NCBI RefSeq assembly: GCF_001955715.1
Contig: NZ_CP019239.1
Span: forward strand, 2,728,001-2,792,000
Length of the DNA: 64,000 nt
Direction: 5' to 3'
From: Rhodoferax saidenbachensis
GTDB taxonomy: Bacteria > Pseudomonadota > Gammaproteobacteria > Burkholderiales > Burkholderiaceae_C
Both the position numbers and the translations under genes were made by a program. The notes below the pieces were generated by a model. That model had not been told where the DNA came from. It searched no databases and was given only the letters and a program-made list of their open reading frames with translations. Position 1 is the first letter of the stretch. Each line of letters begins with the position of its first letter. Shown one piece after another: positions 34,341 to 42,761 of this stretch.

Positions 34341-34381
34341 GGCCCAACCTGCCTTTGTTCATGTTGGGCCGCCTTGTTTTT
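34341..34381 (+). promoter_or_regulatory. Terminator-like hairpin in the argD leader
   Basis: GGCCCAAC (34341-34348) pairs perfectly with GTTGGGCC (34363-34370), with a 14-nt loop, followed by GCC and a T-rich run (TTGTTTTT). It sits about 25 bp before the argD start codon. It could be an attenuator in the argD-argF leader or a terminator of a short upstream transcript. The rest of the gap (34164-34340) shows no further gene. Confidence 0.45.
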
Positions 34382-34404
34382 GAGTCAAACCACGGAGCCT
34401 TGCC

Positions 34405-35613
34405 ATGCCTTCCGCCACACCATCTTCACCCCACGTGATGAACACCTACGGCCGCCTGCCCATTGCCCTTTCGCATGGCCAGGGTTGCCGCGTGTGGGAC
34501 ACCAATGGCCGCGAGTACCTGGACGCACTGGGTGGCATTGCCGTCAACACCGTGGGCCACAACCACCCCAAGCTGGTGCCCGCGCTGCAGGACCAGCTCA
34601 CCAAGCTGATCCACACCTCCAACTACTACCACGTGCCGCACCAGGAAGTGCTGGCCCGCCTGCTGGTGGAGCGTTCCGGCCTGACCAATGTGTTCTTCTG
34701 CTCCACCGGCCTGGAAGCCAACGAAGCCGCACTGAAACTGGCGCGCAAGTTTGGCCACGACAAAGGCATTGAGCGCCCCGAGATCGTGGTCTACGAAAAA
34801 GCCTTCCATGGCCGCAGCATTGCCACGCTCAGCGCCACCGGCAACCCCAAGGTCCAGGCCGGTTTTGGCCCGCTGGTGGAAGGTTTTATCCGCGTGCCGG
34901 TCAACAACCTGGCCGCACTCAAAGCCGCCACCGAAGGCAATCCCAATGTGGTCGCGGTGTTCATGGAAGCCATCCAGGGCGAAGGCGGCGTCAACCCCAT
35001 GCACATGGACTACCTGCGCGACGTGCGCGCCCTGTGCGATACACGTGACTGGCTCTTGATGATTGACGAAGTGCAGTGCGGCATGGGCCGCACAGGCAAG
35101 TGGTTTGCGCACCAGTGGGCCGGTATCAAGCCCGACGTCATGCCCCTGGCCAAAGGCCTGGGATCGGGCGTGCCGGTCGGTGCGGTGGTGGTCGGGCCGC
35201 GTGCAGCCAACATCTTCCAGCCTGGCAACCACGGCTCAACCTTTGGCGGCAACCCGCTGGCCATGCGCGCCGGTGTGGAAACCATCCGCATCATGGAAGA
35301 AGAAGGCCTGCTGGAAAACGCCGAGAAGGTGGGTGCCTACCTGAAGGCCAGCCTGGAAACCGCGCTGGCAGCCGAGATTGCCAATGGCGGCGTGAAGGAA
35401 ATCCGGGGACTGGGCCTGATGCTGGGTATTGATCTGGCCAAACCCTGCGGTGCGCTGGTGCAGCGTGCGGTGGACGCCGGCCTGCTGATCAGCGTGACCG
35501 CCGACACCGTGGTCCGCCTGGTGCCACCGCTGATTCTGAGCCGTGCCGAGGCCGACGAGATTGTGACCATCCTGTGCCCGCTGATCTCTGCCCTGCTCAA
35601 GGAGGCTGCATGA
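34405..35613 (+). CDS. argD: Acetylornithine aminotransferase
   Basis: A 402-residue class III PLP aminotransferase for N-acetylornithine in arginine synthesis (it may also act on succinyldiaminopimelate). It shows MNTYGRLPIALSHGQGCRVW near the start, LIHTSNYYHVPHQE, the PLP-contacting LLMIDEVQCGMGRTGK and the Schiff-base Lys250 in PLAKGLGSG. Length is normal. It overlaps argF by 4 bp (ATGA), so the two are translationally coupled. Confidence 0.94.
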   Translation: MPSATPSSPHVMNTYGRLPIALSHGQGCRVWDTNGREYLDALGGIAVNTVGHNHPKLVPALQDQLTKLIHTSNYYHVPHQEVLARLLVERSGLTNVFFCSTGLEANEAALKLARKFGHDKGIERPEIVVYEKAFHGRSIATLSATGNPKVQAGFGPLVEGFIRVPVNNLAALKAATEGNPNVVAVFMEAIQGEGGVNPMHMDYLRDVRALCDTRDWLLMIDEVQCGMGRTGKWFAHQWAGIKPDVMPLAKGLGSGVPVGAVVVGPRAANIFQPGNHGSTFGGNPLAMRAGVETIRIMEEEGLLENAEKVGAYLKASLETALAAEIANGGVKEIRGLGLMLGIDLAKPCGALVQRAVDAGLLISVTADTVVRLVPPLILSRAEADEIVTILCPLISALLKEAA

Positions 35614-36635
35614 GCGCCGCCCGGCCGCCCGAAGGCGCTCGCACCGCAGCCCCTCGGGGCGAAGGTTCTTCTGTTCACGCAGCTGTCCCCAGCACCCTGC
35701 CCCTGGGTGCACCGCCGGTGCGGCATTACCTGCAGTTTGCGGACTTCAAGACCGAGGAGTACCACTACCTGCTGGAGCGCGCCGCGCTGATCAAGAAGAA
35801 ATTCAAAACCTTCGAAAAACACCACCCGCTGGTAGACCGCACGCTGGCCATGATTTTCGAGAAGGCTTCCACACGCACGCGTGTGAGTTTTGAAGCCGGC
35901 ATGTACCAGTTGGGCGGCAGTGTGGTGCACCTGACCACGGGCGACAGCCAGTTGGGCCGCGCCGAGCCGATCGAGGACAGCGCCAAGGTCATCAGCCGCA
36001 TGACCGACATCGTGATGATCCGCACCTACGAGCAGACCAAGCTGGAGGCCTTTGCCGCCAACTCGCGTGTGCCTGTCATCAACGGCCTGACCAACGAGTT
36101 CCACCCCTGCCAGATCCTGGCCGACATCTTCACCTACATCGAGCACCGTGGCCCGATCACGGGCAAGACCGTGGCCTGGGTGGGCGATGGCAACAACATG
36201 GCCAACACCTGGCTGCAGGCCGCAGCCCTGCTGGGTTTCCACCTGCGCGTGAGCACCCCCAGCGGCTACGAAGTCAATGAAAAAACGGCCGCGCGCCCAG
36301 ACAGCATGGGCGTAGGCAGCTATCAAACCTATAGCAAACCGATGGATGCGTGCCGCGGTGCCGACCTCGTTACCACCGATGTCTGGACCAGCATGGGCTA
36401 CGAGGCCGAAAACGAAGTGCGCCGCAAAGCCTTTGCCGCCTGGTGTGTGAACCGCGAGATGATGGCCGTCGCCGCACCCGATGCCCTTTTCATGCACTGC
36501 CTGCCCGCCCACCGCGGTGAAGAGGTGGAGGCCGAAGTCATCGACGGACCGCAGAGCGTGGTCTGGGACGAGGCAGAAAACAGAATGCATGTGCAAAAGG
36601 CACTCATGGAGTACCTTTTGCTGGGCAAGCTGTAG
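35610..36635 (+). CDS. argF: Ornithine carbamoyltransferase with N-terminal extension
   Basis: A 341-residue OTC making citrulline from ornithine and carbamoyl phosphate. The carbamoyl-phosphate loop STRTR is at 87-91, HPCQILADIFTYIE follows, and the ornithine-loop motif HCLPAHRGEE begins at His296. Start chosen at the ATG with AAGGAGG seven bases upstream, overlapping the argD stop. Typical OTCs begin at about residue 37 here (VRHYLQFADFKTEEY); the first 36 residues are an Arg/Pro/Ala-rich extension apparently encoded by a dispersed repeat. A GTG at 35718 could instead be the start but lacks a convincing ribosome site. Confidence 0.92.
   Translation: MSAARPPEGARTAAPRGEGSSVHAAVPSTLPLGAPPVRHYLQFADFKTEEYHYLLERAALIKKKFKTFEKHHPLVDRTLAMIFEKASTRTRVSFEAGMYQLGGSVVHLTTGDSQLGRAEPIEDSAKVISRMTDIVMIRTYEQTKLEAFAANSRVPVINGLTNEFHPCQILADIFTYIEHRGPITGKTVAWVGDGNNMANTWLQAAALLGFHLRVSTPSGYEVNEKTAARPDSMGVGSYQTYSKPMDACRGADLVTTDVWTSMGYEAENEVRRKAFAAWCVNREMMAVAAPDALFMHCLPAHRGEEVEAEVIDGPQSVVWDEAENRMHVQKALMEYLLLGKL
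35619..35665. repeat. GC-rich dispersed repeat variant at the 5' end of argF
   Basis: CCGCCCGGCCGCCCGAAGGC, then GCTCGCACCGCAGCCCCTCGGGGCG, resembles the reverse complement of the repeat at 32891-32935 (CCGCC-GGGCCGCCC-AAGGCG, then AGCCCC..GGGG). It encodes residues about 4-19 of the ArgF extension. Similarity is partial. Confidence 0.4.
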
Positions 36636-36730
36636 GCGACTTGCTGCGTCCCGTTTCGCAATTTCGTTCAATACAAAACACTGACGCGCAGCAACACTCC
36701 AAACCTTGACCAACAAGGATGGAGTTTGCA

Positions 36731-37348
36731 ATGCCTGCAGTGTGGATATCGATGGCTCTGTTTGCCCTGGCCGGGGCCATTTCACCGGGACCGGTGAATG
36801 TGATCGCGTCCAGCCAGGGCGCCCGACATGGATTCTTGCGCGCCCTGCCCCATGTGGCGGGCGCCAGCCTCAGCTACTGCGCCGTGGTGTTGCTCATGGG
36901 CGGCGGCATGCAGTGGTTGCTGCAGACTTGGCCCGCACTGACCACTGCCACGCAGTACGCAGGTGCGCTGTACCTGCTCTACCTGGCTTTCAAAATTGCG
37001 CGCGCTCCCACGCAGACCCAGTACACCCCCGATGCAGCCACACCGGGAACGCACTGGCAACACGGCGCTTTGCAAGGCGCACTCACCCAAGGACTCAACC
37101 CCAAGGCCTGGTTGGTGGCGCTGTCGGGTGTCAGCCTGTTTGTGCCGGCGGGTGCGGAAGCCGGCACCACGCTCTGGCTGTTCTGCGCCATCTCCGGGGT
37201 GGTCTGTTTCGGCTCCGTGGCCTGCTGGGCGGCGCTGGGCACGCTGATCCGCCAGTGGCTACAGCCAATCCACCACCAGCGCCTGTTCAACCGCGTGATG
37301 GCCGGCCTGTTGGTACTCACGGTGCTGGACATGGTGGACTTGCTCTGA
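36731..37348 (+). CDS. LysE family amino-acid exporter
   Basis: A 205-residue membrane protein of the LysE/RhtB family with six predicted helices. The N-terminal signature ISPGPVNVIASSQGARHG (about 20-37) and QGLNPKAWLVALSGVSLF (about 115-132) are typical; such proteins export amino acids or related compounds. I chose the second ATG, with GGAG eight bases upstream. It is followed at 23 bp by an AraC-type regulator on the same strand, a frequent pairing, which suggests export is induced by the regulator's ligand. Confidence 0.88.
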   Translation: MPAVWISMALFALAGAISPGPVNVIASSQGARHGFLRALPHVAGASLSYCAVVLLMGGGMQWLLQTWPALTTATQYAGALYLLYLAFKIARAPTQTQYTPDAATPGTHWQHGALQGALTQGLNPKAWLVALSGVSLFVPAGAEAGTTLWLFCAISGVVCFGSVACWAALGTLIRQWLQPIHHQRLFNRVMAGLLVLTVLDMVDLL

Positions 37349-37371
37349 GGGTTTCGATTTACCATCCGGAC

Positions 37372-38205
37372 ATGCCTGCCAGCCCGCATACCTTCACGCG
37401 CTACGCCAGCCTGCCGCACCTGGAGCTGCGCACCACCATACAGGCCAGCGACAGCTACCAGACCCACACACACGCCGAGTACTCGCTGGGCTGCATTGAT
37501 GCGGGCGCGGCCACCTACCTCCATGGCGCACACGCCGTGCCCCTGCGTCCCGGCATGACGGTGATGATGGAACCCGGACTGGCCCATGCCTGCAACCCTG
37601 TCCCGCAACAGCCCTGGTCCTACCGCATGCTGTATGTGGACGCGTTGTGGGTGCACCAAAGTTTTCTGCCGTTTGATGCGCAAGCCACACCCCGGCAGTT
37701 GGCGCTGGCACGCCACCACAGTGACGATGCCGCCCTCTTTGGTGCGCTGACCGAACTCTTCGACACTCTGGTAGGCACGCCAGATCCACTGCAGGTAGAC
37801 GAGCAGTTGCTTCAATTTTTAGAGCAGCATGTGCTGGTTCCACGCGGGCTGGAGCCCGAAAATACTTCAAACCAGCAGGGCCTGGCCCGGGTACGCGACC
37901 TGCTGCATGCGCGCGTGGAGCAGCCCCTGGCGTTGGCCGAACTGGCAGTCGCCAGCGGGCTCGACGGCTTTGCGCTGATCCGCAAATTCAAGCAGGCCTA
38001 CGGCCAAACGCCACACGCCTACCAGATCGACCTGCGGCTCAACCTGGCCAAGCAGTTGCTCAAGCAAGGTGCCGCCCTGGCCGATGTGGCGCACCAGTTG
38101 GGCTTTGCCGACCAAGCGCACTTTCAGCGCCAGTTCAAAAAGCGCCACGCCACCACGCCCAAAAACTACCAGGGCGACCATCGCCCCGCATCGTCCCGTG
38201 GCTGA
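37372..38205 (+). CDS. AraC family transcriptional regulator
   Basis: A 277-residue regulator. The N-terminal cupin-like AraC ligand-binding domain is about residues 1-150 (HTHAEYSLGCIDAGAATY, then GMTVMMEPGLAHACNP). The C-terminal double helix-turn-helix is about 170-270, with VASGLDGFALIRKFKQAYGQ and the second helix ADVAHQLGFADQAHFQRQFK. The start at 37372 gives the natural N-terminus. It probably controls the LysE gene just upstream, whose transcript it may share. Its end overlaps the YkgJ-like gene by 8 bp. Confidence 0.9.
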   Translation: MPASPHTFTRYASLPHLELRTTIQASDSYQTHTHAEYSLGCIDAGAATYLHGAHAVPLRPGMTVMMEPGLAHACNPVPQQPWSYRMLYVDALWVHQSFLPFDAQATPRQLALARHHSDDAALFGALTELFDTLVGTPDPLQVDEQLLQFLEQHVLVPRGLEPENTSNQQGLARVRDLLHARVEQPLALAELAVASGLDGFALIRKFKQAYGQTPHAYQIDLRLNLAKQLLKQGAALADVAHQLGFADQAHFQRQFKKRHATTPKNYQGDHRPASSRG

Positions 38206-38509
38206 CTCTGCCTGCACCAGCTGCGGCGCCTGCTGCGCCAGTTTCCGGGTTGATTTTTCGGTACACGAAAGCGACGACATGGGCGGCCATGTGCCTTCGG
38301 GGCTGACGGTGGACGTGAACAGCAGCCTGTGCCGCATGCGCGGTACCGACCACAGTCCACCCCGCTGCGCAGCCCTGACAGGCAAAGTAGGTGGCACCAT
38401 CGCCTGCGGCATTTACGAATGGCGCCCCTCGCCCTGCCGCGAGTTTGAGGAAGGCAGCGATGCCTGCCAGCGCGCCCGCAGCAGGCATGGGCTGCCGGCA
38501 CTGGGCTGA
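38198..38509 (+). CDS. YkgJ family cysteine-cluster protein
   Basis: A 103-residue protein with the Cys pattern of the YkgJ family, which probably binds zinc or an iron-sulfur cluster: CTSCGACC near the start, CRMR, CAAL, CGIYEWRPSPCREF and a final Cys. Function unknown. The start is a GTG overlapping the end of the AraC gene by 8 bp, so it is translated from the same message. Confidence 0.85.
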   Translation: MADSACTSCGACCASFRVDFSVHESDDMGGHVPSGLTVDVNSSLCRMRGTDHSPPRCAALTGKVGGTIACGIYEWRPSPCREFEEGSDACQRARSRHGLPALG

Positions 38510-38515
38510 ACCGCC

Positions 38516-38992
38516 TCAGTCCAGTGGCACTGGCAGATCGGCCATCTGCCCCTTGAATTCCTGCAGCGAGAAATGCGACTGCACCTGGCGTACACCGGGC
38601 AGGCGGTGCAGCTTGCGCTGCAGCAGCTCGGAGTAATGGTCCAGATCACGCGCCACCAAGCCCACCAGAAAATCCGCCTGCCCCGAAATCGCGTGGAATT
38701 GCACCACCTCGGGTATTTCCGACACCGCCTGCACAAATGCCTGCGACGAGGTTTCATTCTGGTGGTCAATGCCAATCAGCACAAAGGCCAGCACGCTATA
38801 GCCCAGCGCACGCCGGTCCAGCGCCGCGTGGTAGCCCTTGATGGTTCCCGCATCCTCCAGTTGCTTCACGCGCCGCCATGTCGGCGACTGCGACAAATTG
38901 GCCATCTGCGCCAGTTCACCCGAGGTGAGCCGGGCGTTGTCCTGCAAGGCCCGCAGAAGCAGGCGGTCGGCCTTATCGCTGAGTTGCTGCAT
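38516..38992 (-). CDS. Lrp/AsnC family regulator, probable regulator of the kyn genes
   Basis: A 158-residue feast/famine regulator with an N-terminal winged helix-turn-helix (about 5-50, ARLTSGELAQMANLSQSPTW then RRVKQLEDAGTIKGY) and a C-terminal RAM ligand-binding domain (about 65-145, including ISGQADFLVGLVARD). It is divergent from kynU with a 122-bp AT-rich gap. In betaproteobacteria and pseudomonads such a regulator (KynR type) activates kynurenine-pathway genes in response to kynurenine; the assignment here rests on position. Confidence 0.88.
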   Translation of the reverse strand: MQQLSDKADRLLLRALQDNARLTSGELAQMANLSQSPTWRRVKQLEDAGTIKGYHAALDRRALGYSVLAFVLIGIDHQNETSSQAFVQAVSEIPEVVQFHAISGQADFLVGLVARDLDHYSELLQRKLHRLPGVRQVQSHFSLQEFKGQMADLPVPLD

Positions 38993-39114
38993 TATTTTTC
39001 CAATTTTTCCCTCATAGAGACTAATTTAGTCCATTTTCATTATTTCAAAGATTAGATATCAACACTTTTTGAATCCCAACACATAATTAATCAAACCACT
39101 TATCCCCTGACCAT
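38993..39114. promoter_or_regulatory. AT-rich divergent control region of the Lrp-type gene and kynU
   Basis: This 122-bp gap is much richer in A and T than its surroundings. It contains an interrupted dyad ACTAATTTAGT (39021-39031) and several TTTT/AAAA runs, as expected of Lrp-type binding regions. Promoters for both directions must lie here; I cannot pick a single -35/-10 pair with confidence. Confidence 0.5.
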
Positions 39115-40425
39115 ATGGCCACCTCCCCCCTCTCCCTGAACGACTGCCGCGCACGCGACGCTGCAGACCCCCTGCGCTCCCTGCGCGACCTGTTCACGAT
39201 TCCCAAGGAGCTCATTTACCTGGACGGCAACTCCCTGGGCGTCATGCCCAAAGCCGCCACCGCACGCGCTGCGGAAGTGGTGGCGCAGGAATGGGGCCAG
39301 GGCCTGATCCGCTCCTGGAACACCGCGGGTTGGGTCAACCTGCCGCACAAGCTGGGCAACCAAGTGGCCCGCCTGATCGGCGCGGGCGACGGTGAAGTGG
39401 TCGTCACCGACACCACCTCCATCAACCTCTACAAGGCCCTGAGCGCCGCGCTGAGCATTACCAAAGAAGACGCACCCCAGCGCCGTGTGGTGGTCAGCGA
39501 ACGCAACAACTTCCCCACCGACCTGTACATCGCACAAAGCCTGTGCAACCAGCACGGCTACACGCTGAAGCTGGTAGAGCCTGAAGAGGTGTCCGCCAGC
39601 ATCAACGCCGATCTGGCGGTGCTGATGCTCACCCATGTGAACTACCGCACCGGTGCCATGCACGACATGGCCGCCGTCACCGCCGCCGTCCACAAGGCGG
39701 GCGGGCTGATGGTGTGGGACCTGGCACACAGTGCGGGCGCAGTACCCGTGGGTCTGCGCGATGCGGATGCCGACTTTGCTGTGGGTTGCAGCTACAAATA
39801 CCTCAATGGCGGTCCCGGTGCGCCAGCCTTTGTCTGGGTGCACCCGCGCCACACCGACCGTTGCTGGCAGCCGCTTTCGGGATGGTTTGGCCACTCCGCC
39901 CCTTTCGCCTTCACGCCCGACTACCAACCGGCCGGTGGTATCACGCGTTACCTGTGCGGCACACAACCTGTGGTGAGCCTGTCGCTGCTGGAGTGCGGCC
40001 TCGACTGTTTTGCCGCAGCAGAAAAGCTGGGTGGCATGGGGGCCTTGCGTACCAAGTCACTCGCACTGACCGACCTCTACATCCAGCTCGTGGAAGAGCG
40101 CTGCCAGGGCTTTGGCCTGGGGCTGGCCACACCGCGTAACCATGCACAACGCGGCTCGCAGGTCTGCCTGACACGTGAACACGATGCCGGTGGTGACTTG
40201 GGTTCTGGCGCTTTTGCCATCGTCCAGGCGCTGATCGCACGCGGCGTGATTGGCGACTTCCGCGCCGGTGACGGCGGTATCCATAAGGACATCCTGCGCT
40301 TTGGTTTCACACCCTTGTACGTGGGGTATGAAGATGTGTGGAATGCGGTGGAACACCTGCGCCAGGTGCTGGAAACCGAAGAGTGGAAGAAGCCCGAGTT
40401 CAACCAAAAACACGCGGTGACCTGA
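39115..40425 (+). CDS. kynU: Kynureninase
   Basis: A 436-residue PLP enzyme cleaving kynurenine to anthranilate and alanine. Family landmarks include [16 protein letters not shown] near 35-50, [12 protein letters not shown] near 98, [13 protein letters not shown] with the PLP-contacting Asp, and the Schiff-base Lys228 in [14 protein letters not shown]. Length is normal. First gene of kynU-kynA (1-bp gap) and divergent from the Lrp-type regulator. The formamidase gene kynB, often in the same operon, is not in the window. Confidence 0.95.
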   Translation: MATSPLSLNDCRARDAADPLRSLRDLFTIPKELIYLDGNSLGVMPKAATARAAEVVAQEWGQGLIRSWNTAGWVNLPHKLGNQVARLIGAGDGEVVVTDTTSINLYKALSAALSITKEDAPQRRVVVSERNNFPTDLYIAQSLCNQHGYTLKLVEPEEVSASINADLAVLMLTHVNYRTGAMHDMAAVTAAVHKAGGLMVWDLAHSAGAVPVGLRDADADFAVGCSYKYLNGGPGAPAFVWVHPRHTDRCWQPLSGWFGHSAPFAFTPDYQPAGGITRYLCGTQPVVSLSLLECGLDCFAAAEKLGGMGALRTKSLALTDLYIQLVEERCQGFGLGLATPRNHAQRGSQVCLTREHDAGGDLGSGAFAIVQALIARGVIGDFRAGDGGIHKDILRFGFTPLYVGYEDVWNAVEHLRQVLETEEWKKPEFNQKHAVT

Positions 40426-40426
40426 T

Positions 40427-41311
40427 ATGAGCGACCCCACTTCCGGCTGCCCCATGCACGCAACATCCTCACCCGCAGCGGGCGAGGCCATCGTCGCCGA
40501 AGAGAAAGCCCAGCTCGATTTCAGCAAGAGCATGAGCTACGGCGACTACCTGCAGATTGACACTATCCTGTCGGCGCAAAAACCGCTTTCGCCCACGCAC
40601 GACGAACTGCTGTTCATCATCCAGCACCAAACCAGCGAGTTGTGGATGAAGCTGATGCTGCATGAGCTCAACGCTGCCATCGCCAACATCGCAAATGACC
40701 AGTTGGCCCCGGCGTTCAAGATGCTGGCGCGCGTCAGCAAGATCATGGAGCAGTTGGTGCACGCATGGGACGTGCTGGCCACCATGACGCCACCCGAGTA
40801 CACCGCCATGCGGCCGTACCTGGGGCAAAGCAGCGGCTTTCAGAGCTTCCAGTACCGCTGCATCGAGTTCGCACTCGGCAACAAAAATGCCGCCATGCTC
40901 AAACCCCACGCCCATGCGCCCGAACGCCTGGCCATGGTGCAGGCGGCTTACGAAGCACCGTCGCTGTATGACGAAGCGCTCAAACTGCTCGCGCGCCGCG
41001 GCATTGCAGTTCCTGCCAGCCATCTGCAACGCGACTGGACCCAACCCTACGTGGCTAACCCCGAAGTGGAAGCCGCATGGCTACAGGTCTACCGCGCGCC
41101 CGAATCGAACTGGGACCTGTACCAACTCGCCGAAGAGCTGACCGACCTAGAAGACGCCTTCCGCCTCTGGCGCTTCCGCCATGTCACCACCGTGGAGCGC
41201 GTGATTGGTTTCAAGCGCGGCACCGGTGGCACCGGCGGTGTGAGCTACCTGCGCAAGATGCTGGACGTGGTGCTGTTCCCCGAGATCTGGACGCTGCGCA
41301 CGGCTTTGTAG
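40427..41311 (+). CDS. kynA: Tryptophan 2,3-dioxygenase
   Basis: A 294-residue haem enzyme oxidising L-tryptophan to N-formylkynurenine. The motifs [18 protein letters not shown] (about 35-52), [20 protein letters not shown] and the C-terminal [20 protein letters not shown] (the His region ligating haem and the substrate-binding GTGG loop) are all present. The first 30 residues are a variable, Pro/Ala-rich lead. Co-transcribed with kynU. Confidence 0.96.
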   Translation: MSDPTSGCPMHATSSPAAGEAIVAEEKAQLDFSKSMSYGDYLQIDTILSAQKPLSPTHDELLFIIQHQTSELWMKLMLHELNAAIANIANDQLAPAFKMLARVSKIMEQLVHAWDVLATMTPPEYTAMRPYLGQSSGFQSFQYRCIEFALGNKNAAMLKPHAHAPERLAMVQAAYEAPSLYDEALKLLARRGIAVPASHLQRDWTQPYVANPEVEAAWLQVYRAPESNWDLYQLAEELTDLEDAFRLWRFRHVTTVERVIGFKRGTGGTGGVSYLRKMLDVVLFPEIWTLRTAL

Positions 41312-41356
41312 CCCTGTCATGGGGTTGAAGTACGATGCGACCGCTTAGGAGGCTTT

Positions 41357-42211
41357 GTGGCGCGCATCAAACCAACCCGTTTCGAATTTCAGCCCGTACA
41401 ACTGGTACGGCCCTGCGAAATCGTGGCCTACCGGATTACGGAAGCCATCAGCGCCGGTGACGTGCGGGTGGGCGAGCGGCTGCCTTCAGAACAGGACTTT
41501 TCGGCCCAACTAGGCGTCAGCCGCCCGACCTTGCGGGAGGCCATCAAGCTCCTGGTGCAGGCCGGTATTGTGGAGGTGGTGCCCGGCTCTTCAGGCGGCA
41601 TCTTTGTCACCAGTGAACAGATTCCGTCCGATCTTTCCGGTGTGCCTCTGCTGGACCTGCCGCTTGACGAATTGGAAAACACCCTCGAAGCACGCCGCCT
41701 GTTTGAACCCCACATTGCACGCCTGGCCGCGATGTACGGCACCCCTTCCGACTTTGAACGCATGCGCAGCGCGGTCAACCTCAGCGCAGAGACGGTCAAA
41801 CGGTTCCGCGGCCGCAAGATCACCAACGAAGGCGCGCAACTCATGACGCTGGCCAGCACGCGATTCAATGTCGCCGTGGCGCGGGCCACGCAAAACCCCA
41901 TGCTGGTCAAAATGATGGACGTCATGTTGCGGCGCATTGAAATGGTGCGCATGTTGGCGCTGCGCGAGCTGCCTGACATTTCCGTTTCCACCCAGACGCT
42001 GGCGTCGTCACTGACCGCCATCGAGAGCGGTGACCCCCAGCAAATCGACCAGGCCACTGCCGACCGGATTGGCGTGCTGGAAGCAGCCTGGGAACGCGCG
42101 ACCGGCAAGCGCCTGCGCCGCCGCGCTCTGACGCAGGTGGCAGGGGCCAAGAGCAACATCCTGGGTGCAGCACCAGCGCCACGCAAGGCCGCCGGCAAAA
42201 AAGCCAGCTAG
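41357..42211 (+). CDS. GntR family regulator (FadR subfamily)
   Basis: A 284-residue regulator. The N-terminal winged helix-turn-helix is about residues 15-85 (ISAGDVRVGERLPSEQDFSA, LGVSRPTLREAIKLLVQAGI). The C-terminal FCD-type all-helical ligand domain is about 105-240, with ARRLFEPHIARLAA. A Lys/Ala/Arg-rich tail follows. The GTG start has TAGGAGG upstream. It precedes the TIGR04076-AKR-ABC transporter operon on the same strand and is the likely local repressor; a candidate operator lies before the operon. Confidence 0.88.
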   Translation: MARIKPTRFEFQPVQLVRPCEIVAYRITEAISAGDVRVGERLPSEQDFSAQLGVSRPTLREAIKLLVQAGIVEVVPGSSGGIFVTSEQIPSDLSGVPLLDLPLDELENTLEARRLFEPHIARLAAMYGTPSDFERMRSAVNLSAETVKRFRGRKITNEGAQLMTLASTRFNVAVARATQNPMLVKMMDVMLRRIEMVRMLALRELPDISVSTQTLASSLTAIESGDPQQIDQATADRIGVLEAAWERATGKRLRRRALTQVAGAKSNILGAAPAPRKAAGKKAS

Positions 42212-42310
42212 CCTCCACAGCTCGCTTGCACTTCGCGCCCCAAACTGGGGAGGCTGGCGCACGTGCGTTGTGGCCATCGTAGATTTTTTTACACGAACCC
42301 AAAAATAGTA

Positions 42311-42339
42311 TTGACAGTATTCATATAACGGCAAATAAT
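42311..42339 (+). promoter_or_regulatory. Candidate sigma-70 promoter of the AKR/ABC-transporter operon
   Basis: TTGACA (42311-42316) and AATAAT (42334-42339) are separated by 17 bp in a locally AT-rich stretch, 72 bp before the start codon of the TIGR04076 gene. The -35 matches the consensus perfectly, the -10 moderately. Confidence 0.6.
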
Positions 42340-42351
42340 TTATTAAGTTCA

Positions 42352-42365
42352 GTATATTTTTATAC
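42352..42365. promoter_or_regulatory. Candidate operator GTATA-N4-TATAC
   Basis: A perfect 5-bp-arm palindrome lies just downstream of the candidate promoter -10 box, within or near the transcription start region. FadR-type GntR proteins bind short AT-rich dyads in such positions and a GntR gene lies directly upstream. The pairing of site and protein is inference. Confidence 0.4.
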
Positions 42366-42410
42366 CAAACTTAGTTTTTTAAATTCTGGCCGCGGCCTTG
42401 GTAGGTGCCT

Positions 42411-42761
42411 ATGAATACTGACGAGTTCGAACTGTTTGACCTGCGCGTTGAAGTCGTTTCGCCGACGGACAAAAAAATCCAGTGCAACGCCAAGGTCGGC
42501 GACTGGTTTGAAGTCCGGGGCGAAATGCTGCATTTCCCCGAAGGCCAAGGTTTCTCAATGTACTCGCTTGCAGCCTTGTTGCCGCTGCTGCCTGCCAAAC
42601 AGCGGCCAACCCATCCCAACGACTGGATGAGCACCGATGCAGAAGTAGCCTGCCCCGACCCGCACTGCCCAACCCGCTTTCGCATTACACGCATCGGCAA
42701 ACGCACTTTCCGCCATGCAGACACCACCGCAGTACCGCTGCCCGAAACCCCTACTCCATGA
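42411..42761 (+). CDS. TIGR04076 family protein
   Basis: A 116-residue protein of the TIGR04076 family, recognised from the pattern EVRGEMLHFPEGQGFSMYSL (about 36-55), LPLLPAKQR and a Cys-containing stretch ACPDPHCPTRFRI (about 82-94). The role of this family is unknown; members occur next to oxidoreductase genes. It is first in the operon and overlaps the following aldo/keto reductase by 4 bp. The ATG at 42411 is preferred over a GTG two codons earlier because TAGG precedes it at a usable distance. Confidence 0.8.
   Translation: MNTDEFELFDLRVEVVSPTDKKIQCNAKVGDWFEVRGEMLHFPEGQGFSMYSLAALLPLLPAKQRPTHPNDWMSTDAEVACPDPHCPTRFRITRIGKRTFRHADTTAVPLPETPTP

Noticed and set aside
36295..36360. A possible further copy of the short dispersed repeat inside argF (CAGCTATCAAACCTATAGCA)
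   Set aside because: Only the last 20 or so bases resemble the repeat; the upstream AGCCC part is absent and the protein sequence here is normal for the family.
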